Source: Gammaproteobacteria bacterium
Lineage (GTDB): Bacteria; Pseudomonadota; Gammaproteobacteria; Chromatiales; Chromatiaceae
DNA length: 8,862 nt
Direction of reading: 5' to 3'
Assembly: GCA_008080925.1 (NCBI GenBank)
Contig: VMDJ01000051.1
Location: 1 to 8,862 of the forward strand
Under the pieces are notes generated by a model. The model was not told the DNA's origin. It saw only the letters and a list, made by a program, of their open reading frames with translations, and did no database searches. A program made the position numbers and the translations under genes. Below, piece by piece: positions 7,597 through 8,862 of this stretch. Each line of letters begins with the position of its first letter. Position 1 is the first letter of the stretch.

Positions 7597-8598
7597 TTAG
7601 AGTGCTTTCTTAATGCGTTTAGCCGCTTCTGGGGTTACCCAGTTTGACCAAATCTTTTCTTCATTTAGCAAGAACTCAATCGCACCATCTTCACCTGATG
7701 CTTGGTTCGCATCCATGTACTTAAGGTACTTACCCAACTGAGGAACAGTCAAGGTACGTGCTTTAACGTAGTTTGCTGCATCGGGCTTCTTAGAGATGAA
7801 TGAACCTTGTGCCAAGCTCACAACCTCTGATGCAGTCCAACGCGAGCGCTTAGGGTTTTTACATTCCGCAACACCCAAAGCAATACAGTTATTCCAGTTG
7901 TCCGCGTCATAACCAGAATTGAAATCTACTGGCTGTAGATTGTATTTACCGATTGGCACGGTTGGTGCCCAGTAGTAACCGAAGAAAGGCTGACCACGCT
8001 CACCCGCTTTTGCGATAACACCCTTCATCGCCGCGCCAGAACCTGGCTCAATCATCTTCCAGCCCTTAGCTTCCATATCGAATGCACGGAACAAGTTGTT
8101 ATTTGATTTCTGACAACCCCAGCCTGATGGACAATTCAGGAAGCCACCTTTACTTGAATCTTCAGGGTGTGGGAACAAATCAGGACGCGCCAAGATGTCA
8201 TCAACCGTTTTAAGCTCTGGATGCTTCTTTGCAGTAACTGGATCAATCCACCAACCTTCTCCGGCACCATTAATAGGTGCTGGGTTAAGGCGAATCAAAC
8301 GACCTTCAGCTTCAGCTGCATCGATCAAGGTCTTGCTCGCATTTGCCCAAACCTCAGATGCGAAGTCAGGGGTACCCTTTTCATTCATAGATGTGATCTG
8401 TGGTGTGGTACCTGCTGTTAGATATGACACATTACAGCCATAACCTTCTTTCAAGATAAAACCATCTAAGCGCGCAAGGAATTCACCGCTCGCCCAATTC
8501 ATCTCACCGATAACCACATCACCGCATTCGGCTGCTTGCGCATTTGAGCCGATCAGCAAGGCTGATGCCGCTAACGCTAAGCCAAAAATCTTCTTCAT
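7597..8598 (-). CDS. ProX/ChoX-like periplasmic betaine/choline-binding protein
   Basis: Solute-binding subunit of an osmolyte ABC importer (OpuAC-type family), acting in the periplasm. The start is the ATG at 8598, giving 333 residues, because GGAGAG lies six bases upstream; an earlier TTG (8610) overlaps that site. The signal peptide is MKKIFGLALAASALLIGSNA followed by QA|A, with cleavage around residue 22. E. coli ProX is 330 residues. Motif comparison from memory shows counterparts of the three ProX cage tryptophans: W84 (SEVWANA), W160 (CPSGWGC) and W210 (YYWAPT), with spacings 76 and 50 against 75 and 48 in ProX. C156 and C162 match the ProX disulfide loop (CNPGWGC). W35 and W116/W117 (GWWIDP) could instead give a ChoX-like pocket, so betaine versus choline is undecided. 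Four further cysteines (C25, C55, C238, C246) could form two more disulfides. First gene of its unit. Confidence 0.94.
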   Translation of the reverse strand: MKKIFGLALAASALLIGSNAQAAECGDVVIGEMNWASGEFLARLDGFILKEGYGCNVSYLTAGTTPQITSMNEKGTPDFASEVWANASKTLIDAAEAEGRLIRLNPAPINGAGEGWWIDPVTAKKHPELKTVDDILARPDLFPHPEDSSKGGFLNCPSGWGCQKSNNNLFRAFDMEAKGWKMIEPGSGAAMKGVIAKAGERGQPFFGYYWAPTVPIGKYNLQPVDFNSGYDADNWNNCIALGVAECKNPKRSRWTASEVVSLAQGSFISKKPDAANYVKARTLTVPQLGKYLKYMDANQASGEDGAIEFLLNEEKIWSNWVTPEAAKRIKKAL

Positions 8599-8602
8599 TT
8601 TT

Positions 8603-8608
8603 CTCTCC
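8603..8608 (-). promoter_or_regulatory. ribosome binding site of the binding-protein gene
   Basis: Minus-strand GGAGAG followed by four A and then the ATG at 8598. It decides the start in favour of MKKIFG, which also opens a canonical signal peptide, and against the in-frame TTG at 8610 that overlaps it. Confidence 0.8.
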
Positions 8609-8637
8609 AACTTTAGAAATTATTCTTCGTTCTCTAA

Positions 8638-8664
8638 GTGATAAAGAGTGTAACGAATCGTGAA
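8638..8664 (-). promoter_or_regulatory. tentative promoter of the binding-protein gene
   Basis: On the minus strand TTCACG (8664-8659, four of six to the -35 consensus) and TATCAC (8643-8638, four of six to the -10) are 15 bases apart, two short of optimal. TTCGCG/TACACT just upstream is an alternative pair. Neither is strong, which would fit a promoter that needs an activator or another sigma factor. Confidence 0.25.
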
Positions 8665-8680
8665 AAAAATCGCGAACCTG

Positions 8681-8706
8681 AGACAGACGTGCACAAAAAT
8701 TAGACA
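8681..8706. repeat. AGACA direct repeat, 21 bp apart, possible operator
   Basis: AGACA occurs at 8681-8685 and again at 8702-8706, exactly 21 bases (two helical turns) apart. The palindrome GTGCAC (8689-8694) lies between them. The region is upstream of the binding-protein gene. Such an arrangement suits a dimeric regulator binding one DNA face, but chance is not excluded. Confidence 0.2.
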
Positions 8707-8723
8707 AAATCCAAGATGAAACC

Positions 8724-8733
8724 TCAATATTGA
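8724..8733. repeat. perfect 10-bp palindrome
   Basis: TCAATATTGA is its own reverse complement. It overlaps the proposed -35 hexamer of the rightward promoter and lies about 125 bases upstream of the binding-protein start, so it could be an operator in the intergenic region. AT-rich palindromes of this length also arise by chance. Confidence 0.25.
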
Positions 8734-8760
8734 AATGTTAAGCTCTTGCGCACTTATAAA
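8730..8760 (+). promoter_or_regulatory. possible rightward sigma-70 promoter
   Basis: TTGAAA (8730-8735) and TATAAA (8755-8760) each match five of six consensus bases, with a 19-base spacer (18 if the -10 is read as TTATAA). It would start a transcript near 8767, just ahead of the strong ribosome binding site at 8783-8790, pointing out of the window. Confidence 0.4.
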
Positions 8761-8782
8761 GAAGGGTGAAGCAGTTTTTTGC

Positions 8783-8790
8783 TAAGGAGG
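8783..8790 (+). promoter_or_regulatory. strong Shine-Dalgarno sequence near right edge
   Basis: TAAGGAGG is the best ribosome binding site in the window, seven bases before a TTG at 8798. No ATG lies at suitable spacing. Confidence 0.45.
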
Positions 8791-8797
8791 TAGAAAA

Positions 8798-8851
8798 TTG
8801 CTTAGTAGCCTAATTAAATTGGCACTCAACAAACCCCTATTCCGGCGATAG
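8798..8851 (+). CDS. possible 17-codon small ORF or leader peptide
   Basis: From the TTG at 8798 the frame reads MLSSLIKLALNKPLFRR and stops at TAG (8849-8851). It is supported only by the strong Shine-Dalgarno before it and a plausible promoter further upstream. The peptide is short, amphipathic and basic at its end; it resembles nothing I can name. It could be a leader peptide of a gene beyond the right edge, a true small protein, the start of a disrupted gene, or chance. Confidence 0.25.
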   Translation: MLSSLIKLALNKPLFRR

Positions 8852-8862
8852 CCGCTACTTTT

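Noticed and set aside
8599..8610. TTG at 8610 as start of the binding protein (four extra residues)
   Set aside because: It overlaps the GGAGAG ribosome binding site; the ATG at 8598 has correct spacing and opens a normal signal peptide.
8519..8707. Minus-strand 62-codon open frame over the start of the binding-protein gene
   Set aside because: It runs out of frame through the signal-peptide region and has no supporting initiation signal.
8843..8862. CGGC-GATA-GCCG hairpin followed by CTACTTTT as a terminator or riboswitch part
   Set aside because: The stem is only 4 bp and the sequence ends here; no further structure can be judged.

Overview
This is 8.9 kb of ordinary bacterial chromosome, very probably from a gammaproteobacterium. 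The evidence is the family-typical SucA and SucB proteins, Shine-Dalgarno-led genes, moderate GC content (roughly half by eye), and a marine or halotolerant flavour from a betaine/choline-type uptake system. Genus cannot be fixed from the sequence alone. I see no mobile element, CRISPR array, rRNA or tRNA.

Left part (1-5329, + strand) holds central carbon metabolism. It contains the 3' part of sucA (2-oxoglutarate dehydrogenase E1, start lies left of the window), then complete sucB (dihydrolipoyl succinyltransferase E2) two bases later, a hairpin terminator with a poor U tract, and a class I iron-sulfur fumarase. Together they cover oxoglutarate to succinyl-CoA and fumarate to malate. The E3 gene (lpd) and sucCD, which often follow sucB, are not here.

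Middle (5330-6602) holds a small, unrecognised, probably exported protein. Its reading frame is the same as that of the fumarase and is separated from it by a single TGA. It converges, stop codon to stop codon with one base between, on a minus-strand EamA/DMT-type ten-helix permease.

Right part (6603-8862, minus strand) holds a two-gene osmolyte ABC transporter unit: a ProX/ChoX-like periplasmic binding protein, then a ProW/ChoW-like permease. Between them is a very good intrinsic terminator with a C(UUCG)G tetraloop, expected to make binding protein more abundant than permease. After the permease there is a second strong terminator, and then the EamA gene only about 18 bases beyond it. No ATPase gene is present, so the transporter is incomplete as encoded here. 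The last 260 bases are the regulatory region upstream of the binding-protein gene. They also carry a plausible rightward promoter, a strong ribosome binding site and a 17-codon ORF.

I did not find a convincing previously undescribed system. The points most worth a second look are the ATPase-less transporter with its two terminators, the same-frame fumarase/secreted-protein junction, and the short ORF at the right edge.
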